In this document: positions 55,443 to 64,000 of the stretch, piece by piece
How positions within the stretch are numbered: the first letter of the stretch is position 1
How the letters are laid out: the number at the start of each line of letters is the position of its first letter
Assembly (NCBI GenBank): GCA_020161665.1
Contig: JAIUPA010000041.1
Span: 1-64,000 of the forward strand
Direction of reading: 5' to 3'
DNA from: Pseudomonadota bacterium
GTDB taxonomy: Bacteria > Pseudomonadota > Alphaproteobacteria > Rhizobiales > Rhizobiaceae
DNA length: 64,000 nt
Program-made: the position numbers and the translations under genes
The notes under the pieces: model-generated
The model's input: only the letters and a program-made list of their open reading frames with translations
What the model was told of the DNA's origin: nothing
The model's database searches: none

Positions 55443-56708
55443 TCAGGGCACCATTTCGCGCCCGCAGACACGATTGCGGCCATTGCCCTTGGCAAAATAG
55501 AGCCGCTCGTCCGCCCTCAGCATCAGATCATGAAAGGCCTGGCCGTCCGCCGGGCCTGTCGCCACACCGCAACTGATGGTGACGGCCTTGCCATCCGGCG
55601 TCGACAAACGGCTCTCGACCGTCTGCCGCAAGCGTTCCGCCAGCGCCATCGCCTCCTCATGGCCCACACGCGGCAAGACGACGACGAACTCCTCCCCACC
55701 GAAACGATAAAGGCTGTCTTCGGCGCGTAGAGCGGCCTGCAATTGCTCGGCCATGACCCTCAAGACCCGGTCGCCCTCAATATGGCCGAAGCGGTCATTG
55801 ACCAGCTTGAAGTGGTCCACATCCAGCATCACCAGACTGACCGGCGCCCCGCTATGAAGGCAATGATTGATCAGAGCGGGCGAGTCTTCCTCCAGTCGAT
55901 TGCGATCAAATGCGCCGGTGAGCGAATCGCGGCCTGACTTCGCCAGCAGGTTTTCATATCGCTCGCGAAAGGTCAGATCGCCGAAAATATCAGCGAGCGG
56001 CCGGCTCGTCCCGAAGGCGGGTTTGGCGTGGCGCAGATACAGGTCGCCGGCATAAAGAACCGAATAGAGGATGAGCGCGAAGATCTTGGCAGCCCAGCCA
56101 TCCCAGAAGACCGCCACCGGGACCCCCAGAAAGACATGGAGCACGGAGAAGAAGCCGACCTGATCGAAGGTCAGCATGATGGCGCCCGCGATCACGAAGC
56201 GCAGAACCGACGAACGTGGAAAGCGACGCCCCAGACGTTCATAGAGCAGGATAATTCCGAGGGAATCGACATAAAGCAATGTCGTTCCCCACAGCATCAG
56301 CCAACCCATTTCCTTCAGGAAACCGGCATCCGGCACAGCCCCCGATGAAACACCGGCAACCACCTGATATTGCAGGATGAAGGCCATCGCCACCATGACC
56401 AGATTGCCAATGAACAACCCGTAGATCGGCTGGCGAACGGTGGCGGCATCCTCACGAATATAGAGCATGAGGATGAGCATCAGTTTTCCGGCAAACAACA
56501 CCGATGAACCGGGCGACGCGGTGCCGAACGGAAGCTCCACGTAAAAGACGGCCGCCAGATAGGTCTCAAGGAAGTGCATGACCCCAAGCGCGGTCAAAAA
56601 GACACCGAGCCCCAATCGTCTGCGGAAATGAAGCAGGGCCACCATCACCGAAAAGTAGATGATAGCCTCTGTAACCAGCAGCAGAAGATTGTGAACGGAA
56701 ACCGGCAT
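55443..56708 (-). CDS. membrane diguanylate cyclase (GGDEF)
   Basis: The 421-residue protein has seven or eight membrane helices (residues 5-225) and a C-terminal GGDEF domain (about 255-415). The active site is GGEEF (337-341) and the product-inhibition site RxxD (RAED, 328-331) is present, so it should make c-di-GMP with feedback control. No EAL domain is attached. AAAGG precedes the ATG at 56708. The membrane part could sense a ligand, but I cannot name its family. Confidence 0.92.
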   Translation of the reverse strand: MPVSVHNLLLLVTEAIIYFSVMVALLHFRRRLGLGVFLTALGVMHFLETYLAAVFYVELPFGTASPGSSVLFAGKLMLILMLYIREDAATVRQPIYGLFIGNLVMVAMAFILQYQVVAGVSSGAVPDAGFLKEMGWLMLWGTTLLYVDSLGIILLYERLGRRFPRSSVLRFVIAGAIMLTFDQVGFFSVLHVFLGVPVAVFWDGWAAKIFALILYSVLYAGDLYLRHAKPAFGTSRPLADIFGDLTFRERYENLLAKSGRDSLTGAFDRNRLEEDSPALINHCLHSGAPVSLVMLDVDHFKLVNDRFGHIEGDRVLRVMAEQLQAALRAEDSLYRFGGEEFVVVLPRVGHEEAMALAERLRQTVESRLSTPDGKAVTISCGVATGPADGQAFHDLMLRADERLYFAKGNGRNRVCGREMVP

Positions 56709-56810
56709 GATCACCTTTGGAAACAGCCATGCGCAAGACACAAAGCATGTCTCGGCCCATGGATGAGATATGAGGTGAAATGCATCATGCCCTGCACTGT
56801 TCTGCCTTGA

Positions 56811-57128
56811 TCAAATATTGCCGCTTGCCGCACCATCCGCAAAGATCGCACCGCGTGACTGACCGATGATCTGCTCTGCCTTGCGGAAAGTAAACTCAAG
56901 CGCATCGGCTTCCGAGGTAAAAATATCGGCACGGATAAAGTTGCGCACGCGCGTCTCGCCATCGAAATCCTTCTCGATGCGCCCGGCCAGCCGGAACTGC
57001 GCGCCTTCACGAATGGGCGTCGCATAGATGCGAAACCCCTCGTACTCGCGCGGTTCTGCTTCCTTGCGGGCAGTCTCGGCGCTGCCGCCACCAAACATCG
57101 ACATCAATCGGGACAAGAACGAAGCCAT
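56811..57128 (-). CDS. HlyU family protein
   Basis: The 105-residue protein has the HlyU-like core: EYEGFRIYATPIREGAQFRLAGRI followed by FIRADIFTSEADALEFTFRKAEQII. Despite the name, Rhizobiales members are not shown to be haemolysin regulators. It lies 17 bases after ilvA on the same strand and may be co-transcribed. Confidence 0.82.
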   Translation of the reverse strand: MASFLSRLMSMFGGGSAETARKEAEPREYEGFRIYATPIREGAQFRLAGRIEKDFDGETRVRNFIRADIFTSEADALEFTFRKAEQIIGQSRGAIFADGAASGNI

Positions 57129-57145
57129 AGAAATGTTCCTCAGGG

Positions 57146-58411
57146 TCAGATGATCAGATTGGCGAGAATGTCATTCTCGGTAATGTCTTCATAGCCGAGA
57201 CCGGCCGCCTCGAAACGCTCGGTCAGCGCGACAAAGTTCGCGGAATCCTTGGTTTCGAGACCGATCAGGATGGAGCCGAAATTGCGCGCCGACTTCTTCA
57301 GATACTCGAAACGGGCAATATCGTCATCCGGCCCCAGCAGATTGAGAAAATCGCGAAGCGCGCCGGGACGCTGCGGCAAACGCAGGATGAAGTACTTCTT
57401 CAGCCCCGCATAGCGCATGGCCCGTTCCTTCACGTCCGGCAGACGCTCGAAGTCGAAATTGCCCCCGGAGACCACGCAGACAATCGTCTTTCCGGCAATC
57501 TCCTGCGGATCAAGCAAGGACAGCGTGGCAATCGAAAGCGCACCCGCCGGTTCCAACACCACGCCTTCGACATTGAGCATATCGATCATCGTCACGCAGA
57601 TGGCGTTTTCAGGAACAAGAACCACCTGTTCGGAAGAAAAGCCCTTCAGCGCTTCAAAATTCAGATCCCCGATGCGGGCAACAGCGGCCCCGTCCACGAA
57701 GTTGTCGACCTTGGGAAGCGTAACGATCTCACCCTTTTCAAGGCTGCGCTTCAGGCTGGGCGCGCCGCCCGGTTCGGCGAAGATGAAGGCGTTTTCGGGA
57801 AGCGTACCGGCCAGAAAACCCGTAACCCCGGCCGAAAGACCGCCGCCGCCAACCGGCAGAACGATGAGGTCGGGCTTTTCGCCTTCCGGCATCTGGGCCA
57901 CGATTTCCGCGGCAACGGTTGCCTGCCCTTCAATGATGTCCACATCATCAAACGGCGGCACCATCTGCCCGCCAATCACTTCCACATGCTCACGCGCCGC
58001 CGCGTAGCACTGGTCGAAAATATCGCCAAACAGCCGGATCGCAATGAATTCACCGCCAAACATGCGGGTCTTGTCGATCTTCTGCTGCGGCGTCGTCACC
58101 GGCATGAACACAATGCCCGGCACCTGAAAATGACGGCAAGCGAAGGCAAAGCCCTGCGCATGATTGCCAGCCGAGGCGCAAATGAAGGTCTGCTCGCCAC
58201 CACCGGCAGCAATCGCCTTGCGCATGAAGTTGAACGCCCCGCGCAACTTGTAGGAGCGCACCGGGGTCAGATCCTCGCGCTTCAGCCACACCTGCGCGCC
58301 ATAATGGCGGCTCAGGTGATCGTTCAACTGCAGCGGCGTTTCGGGAAAAATGCCGCGGATGGCTTCGGCGGCATTCTCAACGTCTCGGGTTTCCACGTCT
58401 TTCGTGTCCAT
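57146..58411 (-). CDS. ilvA: threonine ammonia-lyase (threonine dehydratase)
   Basis: It converts threonine to 2-oxobutanoate, the first step to isoleucine. The PLP lysine is K55 in VRSYKLRGAFN; SAGNHAQGFA and the glycine loop GGGGLSAG follow. The protein has 421 residues with a single C-terminal ACT-like domain (from about 330), the short form. It uses the threonine made downstream of hom in the same window. Confidence 0.95.
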   Translation of the reverse strand: MDTKDVETRDVENAAEAIRGIFPETPLQLNDHLSRHYGAQVWLKREDLTPVRSYKLRGAFNFMRKAIAAGGGEQTFICASAGNHAQGFAFACRHFQVPGIVFMPVTTPQQKIDKTRMFGGEFIAIRLFGDIFDQCYAAAREHVEVIGGQMVPPFDDVDIIEGQATVAAEIVAQMPEGEKPDLIVLPVGGGGLSAGVTGFLAGTLPENAFIFAEPGGAPSLKRSLEKGEIVTLPKVDNFVDGAAVARIGDLNFEALKGFSSEQVVLVPENAICVTMIDMLNVEGVVLEPAGALSIATLSLLDPQEIAGKTIVCVVSGGNFDFERLPDVKERAMRYAGLKKYFILRLPQRPGALRDFLNLLGPDDDIARFEYLKKSARNFGSILIGLETKDSANFVALTERFEAAGLGYEDITENDILANLII

Positions 58412-58540
58412 TGAAATTCAACACTGCAATCGCTATGGCATATGCAGCGGTTGAAACAAAGCATGTTGAGCCCGCATTCTTCAGGTTAAGCGCGGCGCAT
58501 CCGCTCCCGGCGGAGTGCCAGACGGAAATCGGGGCACCCC

Positions 58541-60004
58541 TTGCTGAACGCCAATCTCTTCCGTGCCGCCTTTCATGTGGCCGCCATTTGCGGTCTCTAT
58601 CTGGCAGCGGCCATGCTGGTTCCGGCCTTGGTGGACCTATATTTCCATGACAATCACTGGCAGGTGTTCGCCATCAGCGCCTTCCTGACCGGCGGCCTGT
58701 CGCTTCTGACGGCAACGGCCACGCGCGGCACGCCGCCACCCTTTAGTAAGCGGTTCGGCTTCATCGTCGTCAACGTTTTGTGGATCGTCTTCTCTGTCGC
58801 GGGTGCACTGCCCATCTACTTCTCGAAGCTGGGGCTGACCTTTGCCGCCAGTCTGTTCGAATCGGTCTCAGCCGTCACCACCACGGGTTCGACGGCCATT
58901 TCCGGGCTGGATCACATGCCCAAGGGCCTGCTGATGTGGCGATCGCTGCTGCACTGGCTCGGTGGCGTCGGGATCGTGGCCCTTGGCCTTTTCGTGCTGC
59001 CGTTCCTGCGCGTCGGCGGCATGTCCTTCTTCAAGCTGGAATCGTCCGACAGTTCCAGCGACAAGCCATTCGCCCGCATTGCCACCTTCACGCGCGCCTT
59101 CATCGGCATTTATGTCGGCATTACGCTCGCCTGCTTCATCGCCTATGACATGGGCGGCATGAGCCGGTTTGATGCGATCAACCACGCCATGGCAACGATT
59201 TCGACCGGCGGATTTTCAACCCACGACGCCTCCTTCGGCTATTTCGGCGATAATCTGGTCCTGTTGTGGAGTGCCACGCTTTTCATGATCATCGGCAGCC
59301 TGCCCTTCTCGATCATGATCCTGTTTGCCGTGCGTCGGCGTGTCGACACGTTGCGCGACCCACAAATCCTCGTCTTCATCGGCTATGTTTCGGCATTCGC
59401 CTTCGTGACCGCCGTATACGTGCATTTTCGCGATGCCGTGCCGTTCAGCAAAACGCTGGCCCATGCCTTCTTCAATTTTGCATCGATCTTTTCGACCACC
59501 GGCTTTGCCAGCCAGGACTATACGGCCTGGGGACCCCTTGTCGTGGTCGCTGCCTTTATCGCAACCTTTGTCGGCGGCTGTTCCGGCTCAACGGCAGGCG
59601 GCATCAAGGCCTACCGCTTCCTGATCATGTTCCAGACCATGCGCGTCGGCCTGAAGAAGCTCCTCTATCCGGATGCCATCTATTCCGTGCGCTACGGCAA
59701 GCTGACCGTCGATCTCGACACCCAGCGCGGTGTGCTGCTGTTCTTCGCCGCCTATATGATGATCTGGGCTTTCGGGGTGCTCGGCATGGGCGCTCTCGGC
59801 TATGATTTTGCCACCGCCGTTTCCGCCAGCATCACCGCCATCGCCAACGTCGGCCCGGGCATTGGGCAGGTCATCGGCCCCGCAGGCAACTTCGCCAGCA
59901 TGAGCGATGGCGCCTTTTATCTTCTGTCGCTGCTGATGCTGCTTGGCCGTCTGGAAATCCTCTCCATTCTCGTCCTGTTGCTGCCGACCTTCTGGCGCGC
60001 CTGA
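58541..60004 (+). CDS. trkH: TrkH-family potassium uptake channel subunit
   Basis: Four membrane-pore-membrane repeats are visible with the filter regions VTTTGSTA (about 107-114), ISTGGFS, FSTTGFAS and ANVGPGIG. Each filter glycine is present. Length 487 is typical. The start must be TTG at 58541; GGGG lies about ten bases upstream and no ATG fits. TrkA, the regulatory partner, is not in the window. Confidence 0.92.
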   Translation: MLNANLFRAAFHVAAICGLYLAAAMLVPALVDLYFHDNHWQVFAISAFLTGGLSLLTATATRGTPPPFSKRFGFIVVNVLWIVFSVAGALPIYFSKLGLTFAASLFESVSAVTTTGSTAISGLDHMPKGLLMWRSLLHWLGGVGIVALGLFVLPFLRVGGMSFFKLESSDSSSDKPFARIATFTRAFIGIYVGITLACFIAYDMGGMSRFDAINHAMATISTGGFSTHDASFGYFGDNLVLLWSATLFMIIGSLPFSIMILFAVRRRVDTLRDPQILVFIGYVSAFAFVTAVYVHFRDAVPFSKTLAHAFFNFASIFSTTGFASQDYTAWGPLVVVAAFIATFVGGCSGSTAGGIKAYRFLIMFQTMRVGLKKLLYPDAIYSVRYGKLTVDLDTQRGVLLFFAAYMMIWAFGVLGMGALGYDFATAVSASITAIANVGPGIGQVIGPAGNFASMSDGAFYLLSLLMLLGRLEILSILVLLLPTFWRA

Positions 60005-60032
60005 TCGATCCGCACCAAAGCGCCACATCAAG

Positions 60033-60073
60033 AAAAAAGCGCCGGATCCCGGATGAGGAATCGCGGCGCTTTT
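60033..60073. terminator. bidirectional terminator between trkH and yqaA-like gene
   Basis: AAAAGCGCCG pairs with CGGCGCTTTT around a 19-base loop, with A/T tracts on both sides serving both convergent genes. Confidence 0.75.
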
Positions 60074-60099
60074 GACATGGAAACCTGTGGGCTAAACCT

Positions 60100-60690
60100 T
60101 CAGTGGGCGAGAATTTTATAGGCGGCATAAGCCCCGATGGCGAGCACAGCCACGACAGTAACAATCAGGTTCAGACGCTTCTCGATAAAGATGCGGATCG
60201 GCTCGCCATAGCGGTTCAGAAGGAAAGCCAGCGCATAAAAGCGGGCACCGCGCGCAACAATCGCCGAAATGATGAAGAGCGGCAGGCTCATCTGGATCAC
60301 GCCGGAGAGAATGGTCACCACCTTGATGGGCGGCAGATGGGCAAGTCCCGAGGTGATCAAGAGGATCAGGATCCAGCCATCGCCCACACCGTTCTTCATC
60401 GCCTCGAAGGCATCAAGCTTGCCATAGAAGGCAAGGATCGGCTTGGCTACACTTTCATAGGCAAAGTAGCCCAGCGCCCAGCCGGCAATGCCGCCCGCCA
60501 CCGACGCCGCTGTGGCCACGAAGGCATAGCGATAGGCACGATCCGGGCGACGCAACGCCATCGGCAGATAGAGCACATCCGCAGGAACCAGAAAGACAGA
60601 ACTTTCCACAAAGGCGATGACCGCCAGCCAGACTTCTGCCGACTTGCGTTCGGCCAGAGACATCGTCCAATCGTAAAGCTTCCGAAACAT
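60100..60690 (-). CDS. YqaA/DedA-like membrane protein (VTT fold)
   Basis: The 196-residue protein has four to five helices and the family segments FVESSVFLVPADVLYLPMAL and GGIAGWALGYFAYE, with the re-entrant ARGARFYALAFLL loop. YqaA proteins are relatives of DedA, some of which flip lipids; the substrate here is unknown. GAGGACG precedes the ATG at 60690. Confidence 0.85.
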   Translation of the reverse strand: MFRKLYDWTMSLAERKSAEVWLAVIAFVESSVFLVPADVLYLPMALRRPDRAYRYAFVATAASVAGGIAGWALGYFAYESVAKPILAFYGKLDAFEAMKNGVGDGWILILLITSGLAHLPPIKVVTILSGVIQMSLPLFIISAIVARGARFYALAFLLNRYGEPIRIFIEKRLNLIVTVVAVLAIGAYAAYKILAH

Positions 60691-60736
60691 ACTCGTCCTC
60701 ATTCAGAAAAGTTTCGACACGCCCATGCAGAAGCTT

Positions 60737-60821
60737 TGGTGCGGACGGCGGGAATCGAACCCGCACGACCAAGGTCGAAAGATTTTAAGTCTCTTGCGTC
60801 TACCAGTTTCGCCACGTCCGC
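60737..60821 (-). tRNA. tRNA-Leu (TAA)
   Basis: Class II tRNA: acceptor GCGGACG pairs with CGTCCGC; anticodon TAA in AGACTTAAAATCT; long variable arm; T-arm GGTTCGATTCC; CCA encoded. 85 bases. Confidence 0.97.
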
Positions 60822-60932
60822 ATGCTTTTCTCTTTCAACGAGTTGCGGGATTCGGTCAAGGCTTGCAAACGCAAAGGGCGCGCTCCTTGCGGAACGCACC
60901 CCATTGTGATCGCAAAATGCGACGTGATGTCG

Positions 60933-61532
60933 TCAGGCCGAAAGCTTGGCGGCCAGCTTGGCAACCGTCGCGCCCTGGAACTTGGCACCTTCCAGCTCCA
61001 CAGCAGACGGCATGCGCGAGCCATCGCCATCGGTAATGGTCGACGCACCGTAGGGCGAGCCGCCCTTGATTTCGTCAACACCCATCTGGCCCTGGAAAGC
61101 ATAGGGCAGACCGGAAATCACCATGCCATGGTGCAGGAAGGTCGGCAGGAAGCCGAGAATGGTCGATTCCTGACCACCGTGCTGCGTGGCGGACGAGGTG
61201 AACATCGAGCCGACCTTGCCGACCAGCTTGCCGGTAAACCACAGGCCACCCGTCTGATCCCAGAAATTGCGCATCTGCGAGGCAACCGTGCCGAAGCGCG
61301 TGCCCGCGCCAACGATGATGGCGTCGTATTCAGCCAGCTCATCCACCGTGGCAACGGGAGCCGCCTGATCCATCTTGAAGTGGGAAGCCTTGGCGACCTC
61401 TTCCGGAACCAGTTCCGGAACGCGCTTGACGACAACCTCAGCGCCCTCGGCCTTGGCACCTTCAGCAACGGCATAAGCCATCTGCTCGATGTGACCGTAG
61501 GAAGAATAATAAAGAACCAGTACCTTAGCCAT
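60933..61532 (-). CDS. wrbA: NAD(P)H:quinone oxidoreductase, WrbA type
   Basis: This FMN flavoprotein reduces quinones by two electrons and limits oxidative stress. The flavodoxin loop is [12 protein letters not shown] near residue 8, followed by [24 protein letters not shown] and SATQHGGQE. The ATG at 61532 (MAKVLVLYY) with AAGGA upstream gives 199 residues, the family length. Confidence 0.95.
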   Translation of the reverse strand: MAKVLVLYYSSYGHIEQMAYAVAEGAKAEGAEVVVKRVPELVPEEVAKASHFKMDQAAPVATVDELAEYDAIIVGAGTRFGTVASQMRNFWDQTGGLWFTGKLVGKVGSMFTSSATQHGGQESTILGFLPTFLHHGMVISGLPYAFQGQMGVDEIKGGSPYGASTITDGDGSRMPSAVELEGAKFQGATVAKLAAKLSA

Positions 61533-61810
61533 TTTCCGTGTTTCCTTGTGGGTCTCGTTGGTTTCGTTTTTGAATTTCGCCACCAGTTGGCGAATGAGAT
61601 CAAAGATCATGCGCTGTCTCTCATCTCCTGATAGAGTAATGACAATCTAGGGCGGCGCAGGGCGCGCGAACAGCCGGACGAACAGGAACTGACTGTTCAC
61701 AAATACAGAACGAAATATGTATTGCCATTCATTTTTTCCTCACATGAAAACCGTTCCGCTTCGCCTCGCGATAGGCTAGATTTCGGCCAGATTTTGAGGA
61801 GCGCCCATTC

Positions 61811-62572
61811 ATGAATTCCAAGGCCAATGTCACCGCCGCCATGCTGGCCATCGGCGACGAGCTTCTGTCCGGTCGCACCCGCGACAAGAATATCGGCCAT
61901 GCCGCGAGCATGCTGACACTGGTGGGGATCGACCTCAAGGAAGTACGCATCGTTCCCGACGAGGAAGAGGAAATCGTTGCCGCGCTGAATGCGTTACGGG
62001 CCAGATATACCTATGTCCTGACCTCCGGCGGCATTGGGCCGACCCATGACGACATCACCGCCGATGCCATATCGAAGGCTTTTGGCGTTCCCTGCCTGCA
62101 TGACGAAAAGGCCATGGAGCTTCTGGCGGCCATGTATGAACGGCGCGGCATGGAATTTACCGAAACCCGCCAGCGCATGGCCCGCATGCCGCAGGGCGCC
62201 GACCATATTCCAAATCCCGTATCCACGGCGCCGGGCTTCATCATCGGCAATGTTTACGTGATGGCCGGCGTTCCGCAGGTGTTTGAAGCGATGATTGATT
62301 ACGTCGTGCCGCGCCTTGAACACGGCCAGAAAATGCTGTCGCGCGCCATCGTCTGCCCGTTCGGTGAAGGCGATATCGGCCTGCCGCTCGGGGCCATCCA
62401 GAAAGCCCACCCACAAACTTCGATCGGCTCCTATCCGAAATTCAACAACTCAGGCTTTTCAACCGAGCTTGTGGTGCGCGCCCGCGATGAGGCCGCATTG
62501 GAGGCTGCCGCCGCCGATATTACAGCCATGATCGAAGCGATTGCCCGCGCCAAAGAAGCCGCATCCGCCTGA
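61811..62572 (+). CDS. CinA-like molybdopterin-binding-domain protein
   Basis: The 253-residue protein is the N-terminal (COG1058) part of CinA alone: AIGDELLSGRTRDKN at residues 13-27, TSGGIGPTHDDIT, and MAGVPQVFEAM. The C-terminal deamidase domain of full CinA is absent. Related domains bind molybdopterin or cleave ADP-ribose, so the activity is open. GAGGAG lies nine bases before the ATG at 61811. Confidence 0.9.
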   Translation: MNSKANVTAAMLAIGDELLSGRTRDKNIGHAASMLTLVGIDLKEVRIVPDEEEEIVAALNALRARYTYVLTSGGIGPTHDDITADAISKAFGVPCLHDEKAMELLAAMYERRGMEFTETRQRMARMPQGADHIPNPVSTAPGFIIGNVYVMAGVPQVFEAMIDYVVPRLEHGQKMLSRAIVCPFGEGDIGLPLGAIQKAHPQTSIGSYPKFNNSGFSTELVVRARDEAALEAAAADITAMIEAIARAKEAASA

Positions 62573-62688
62573 TTGAAATTTATCAATTTTAGGGCAGCTT
62601 GCTTGACTGAGGTCAAGGTGAGCCGTCTCCGGAAGGGTCAGTGTCACGTTGAAAGCGGGCAAAAACCCTGCGGATGAGGGAGTCCATC

Positions 62689-63531
62689 ATGACTTACAAA
62701 ACCATTCTTGCTGTTCTGGACCGGCCAGCCACGGCTTCGACCATTTCCGACTTCGCCCTTGATTTTGCGGAAGGCTTCGGTGCCCATGTGATCGGCCTGC
62801 ACATCGAAAGCGTTCCCTCGCTGCCGATGCTGGCACCCATGGAAGGACCGGACCCGGTCGCCATTGAAGCCATGATTTCGGCGGTGAAGGCCGAGACGGC
62901 AGGCATTGAAGCGACCTTCCTGAAGAAGGCATCGCTGGGCACGGCGACCGGCGAATGGCGCAATTTCATCTCGTCCGTTGGCTTCAGTTCGGCGTCTGCC
63001 ATCGACAGTGCCAGAACTTCGGATCTGATCATCGCGGCTCAGGGGGATGGATCGATGCTCTCCGACAACCGTCTGGACATTGAGAGCTTCCTGTTTGACA
63101 GCGGTCGCCCCGTTCTTCTGGTGCCCTATATCGCCAAGGAACCGCACCCGATCAAGCGCGTGCTTCTGGCCTGGAACGGCTCGCGTGAAGCCGCCCGTGC
63201 GGCCTTCGATGCGCTGCCCTTCCTCAAGCAGGCCGAATTCGTCGAGATTTTCTGCGTGAACCCGCCGGAAACACCGACCCAATCGCCCGAAACGGCGGGG
63301 GCTGAAATTGCGGCGACACTGGCCCGCCACGGGGTCAACGCCGTGCTGTCCACGCACCAGACCTTCGGCATGGATGCTTCCGCCGCCATTGAAAACCGGC
63401 TTGCTGAAAACTCCATCGACCTTCTGGTCATGGGAGCCTATGGCCACTCGCGCTGGCGCGAAATGCTCTTTGGCGGCGTCACCCGCACCCTTCTCGAATC
63501 CATGACAGCCCTGACGCTGCTCTCGCGTTAA
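62689..63531 (+). CDS. tandem universal stress protein
   Basis: The 280-residue protein has two UspA units, about 1-140 and 150-280. The second keeps the ATP-binding type motif GAYGHSRWREMLFGGVTRTLL near the end; the first is degenerate. Its target is unknown; such proteins respond to growth arrest and stress. GAGGGAG precedes the ATG at 62689. Confidence 0.9.
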   Translation: MTYKTILAVLDRPATASTISDFALDFAEGFGAHVIGLHIESVPSLPMLAPMEGPDPVAIEAMISAVKAETAGIEATFLKKASLGTATGEWRNFISSVGFSSASAIDSARTSDLIIAAQGDGSMLSDNRLDIESFLFDSGRPVLLVPYIAKEPHPIKRVLLAWNGSREAARAAFDALPFLKQAEFVEIFCVNPPETPTQSPETAGAEIAATLARHGVNAVLSTHQTFGMDASAAIENRLAENSIDLLVMGAYGHSRWREMLFGGVTRTLLESMTALTLLSR

Positions 63532-63634
63532 GAGCATGTCGCGCAAAAGTGGGAATCGGTTTTGCGATAACGACATGGGAAAAGTCCAAGACCTAAAGCG
63601 TGAGAGCGAATTTGAAAAATCGCGACACGCTTTA
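63531..63634. repeat. palindromic intergenic repeat, copy D (full length)
   Basis: The best preserved copy: core 63534-63578, spacer with CCAAGACC, then AAAGCGTG pairing with CACGCTTTA. Total 104 bases, close to the 103-105 bp palindromic Bru-RS repeats reported for Brucella; identity with them is not tested here. Confidence 0.85.
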
Positions 63635-63687
63635 AGGCGGACAGACACCACGACAGGTTCTTTCGTCTGAATTCAGGTCTGAAATGC

Positions 63688-63714
63688 AAAAAGCCCGGCA
63701 AACGCCGGGCTTTT
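63688..63714. terminator. bidirectional terminator between Usp gene and alaS
   Basis: AAAAAGCCCGGC pairs with GCCGGGCTTTT around AAAC, with A/T tracts on both sides. Confidence 0.85.
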
Positions 63715-63733
63715 CTCATAATGTGATGTGGCT

Positions 63734-64000
63734 TCAGCCAGCGATGGCTGCGGCCACCGCTTCGATGGCCTCAGCGGCCTTGGAGCCATCCGGACCACCC
63801 GCCTGCGCCATATCCGGACGGCCACCGCCACCCTTGCCACCGAGTGCCACGGAGGCAACGCGCACGAGATCGACAGCGCTCAGGCGTTCGGTCAGATCCG
63901 GCGTCACGGCCACGACCGCGCTTGCCTTGCCATCATCCGAAACGCCAACCAGAACCACCACGCCCGAACCGACGGAGGCCTTGGCGTCATCGGCCAGCCC
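63734..64000 (-). CDS. alaS: alanyl-tRNA synthetase, C-terminal end (runs off the window)
   Basis: The last 88 codons are present. They show the DHHA1 domain: [44 protein letters not shown] and the [12 protein letters not shown] end, which bind the outer corner of tRNA-Ala. The frame continues to the right edge without a stop. The start and catalytic domains lie outside. Confidence 0.93.
   Translation of the reverse strand, partial: GLADDAKASVGSGVVVLVGVSDDGKASAVVAVTPDLTERLSAVDLVRVASVALGGKGGGGRPDMAQAGGPDGSKAAEAIEAVAAAIAG

Overview
The window is about 64 kb of dense chromosome, roughly 55-60% GC by eye, from an alphaproteobacterium of the order Hyphomicrobiales (Rhizobiales), closest in style to Brucella/Ochrobactrum or Rhizobium. 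The evidence is the gene set itself: a fused SecDF, an ExoR regulator, PopZ next to valS, two DUF1127 mini-proteins, NDUFAF3/NDUFAF6-like genes beside secDF, a lysine/alanine-tailed trigger factor, and short palindromic repeats resembling those of Brucellaceae. I see no prophage, insertion sequence, CRISPR array or plasmid-type region. Almost everything is core or housekeeping.

Layout. 1-600: three identical tRNA-Glu genes, copies two and three each with a visible promoter. 605-6058 (minus): recJ, a 45-residue membrane protein, hom, an AlaC-type aminotransferase and a small lipoprotein. 6202-10174 (plus): sfsA, map, radC, sthA. 10254-13801 (minus): trigger factor, tRNA-Leu, and the GDYXXLXY/DUF2157 pair. 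14075-15200 (plus): a structured small RNA with repeated anti-Shine-Dalgarno loops, followed by two DUF1127 genes. 15262-16677: trmFO. 16682-21575 (minus): a membrane protein, then NDUFAF6-like, NDUFAF3-like, secDF and yajC. 21826-22689: DUF815 ATPase.

22802-37789 (minus): a long run of envelope, export and chromosome genes: LysM/LytM lipoprotein, pcm, surE, serS, tatCBA, scpB, scpA, nagZ, slyX, SPOR protein, argS, dgt. 37988-39123 (plus): A-type Fe-S carrier and exonuclease III. 39242-48362 (minus): exoR, a frameshifted FadL-type porin gene, valS, popZ, a divergent isoaspartyl methyltransferase, and a Tad-like VWA protein with a Tyr/Cys-rich insert. 48591-54871: tRNA-Cys, tRNA-Asn, photolyase, cysteine synthase, AlaX, a rhodanese-GNAT fusion and a small OmpA-like protein. 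55063-58411: a c-di-GMP pair (PilZ plus GGDEF), HlyU-like protein and ilvA. 58541-64000: trkH, a YqaA-type membrane protein, tRNA-Leu, wrbA, cinA-like, a tandem Usp protein and the 3' end of alaS.

How the genes fit together. Two secretion machines (SecDF-YajC and TatABC) sit near genes that build or remodel the envelope (LysM/LytM factor, NagZ, SPOR, OmpA-like). ScpA/ScpB and PopZ belong to chromosome organisation and polarity. ExoR points to an ExoS/ChvI-type (BvrS/BvrR-type) envelope stress circuit encoded elsewhere. The most interesting non-coding element is the small RNA at about 14075-14218: successive hairpins present CCUCCUCCC-type loops, next to DUF1127 genes, an arrangement recalling the cuckoo/CcsR and AbcR small-RNA families. 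The window also carries four related palindromic repeats of about 80-104 bp sharing a 45-bp core.

Limits: everything here is read from the sequence by eye. Start codons were chosen from Shine-Dalgarno spacing and family lengths, and positions read by hand may be off by a base or so.
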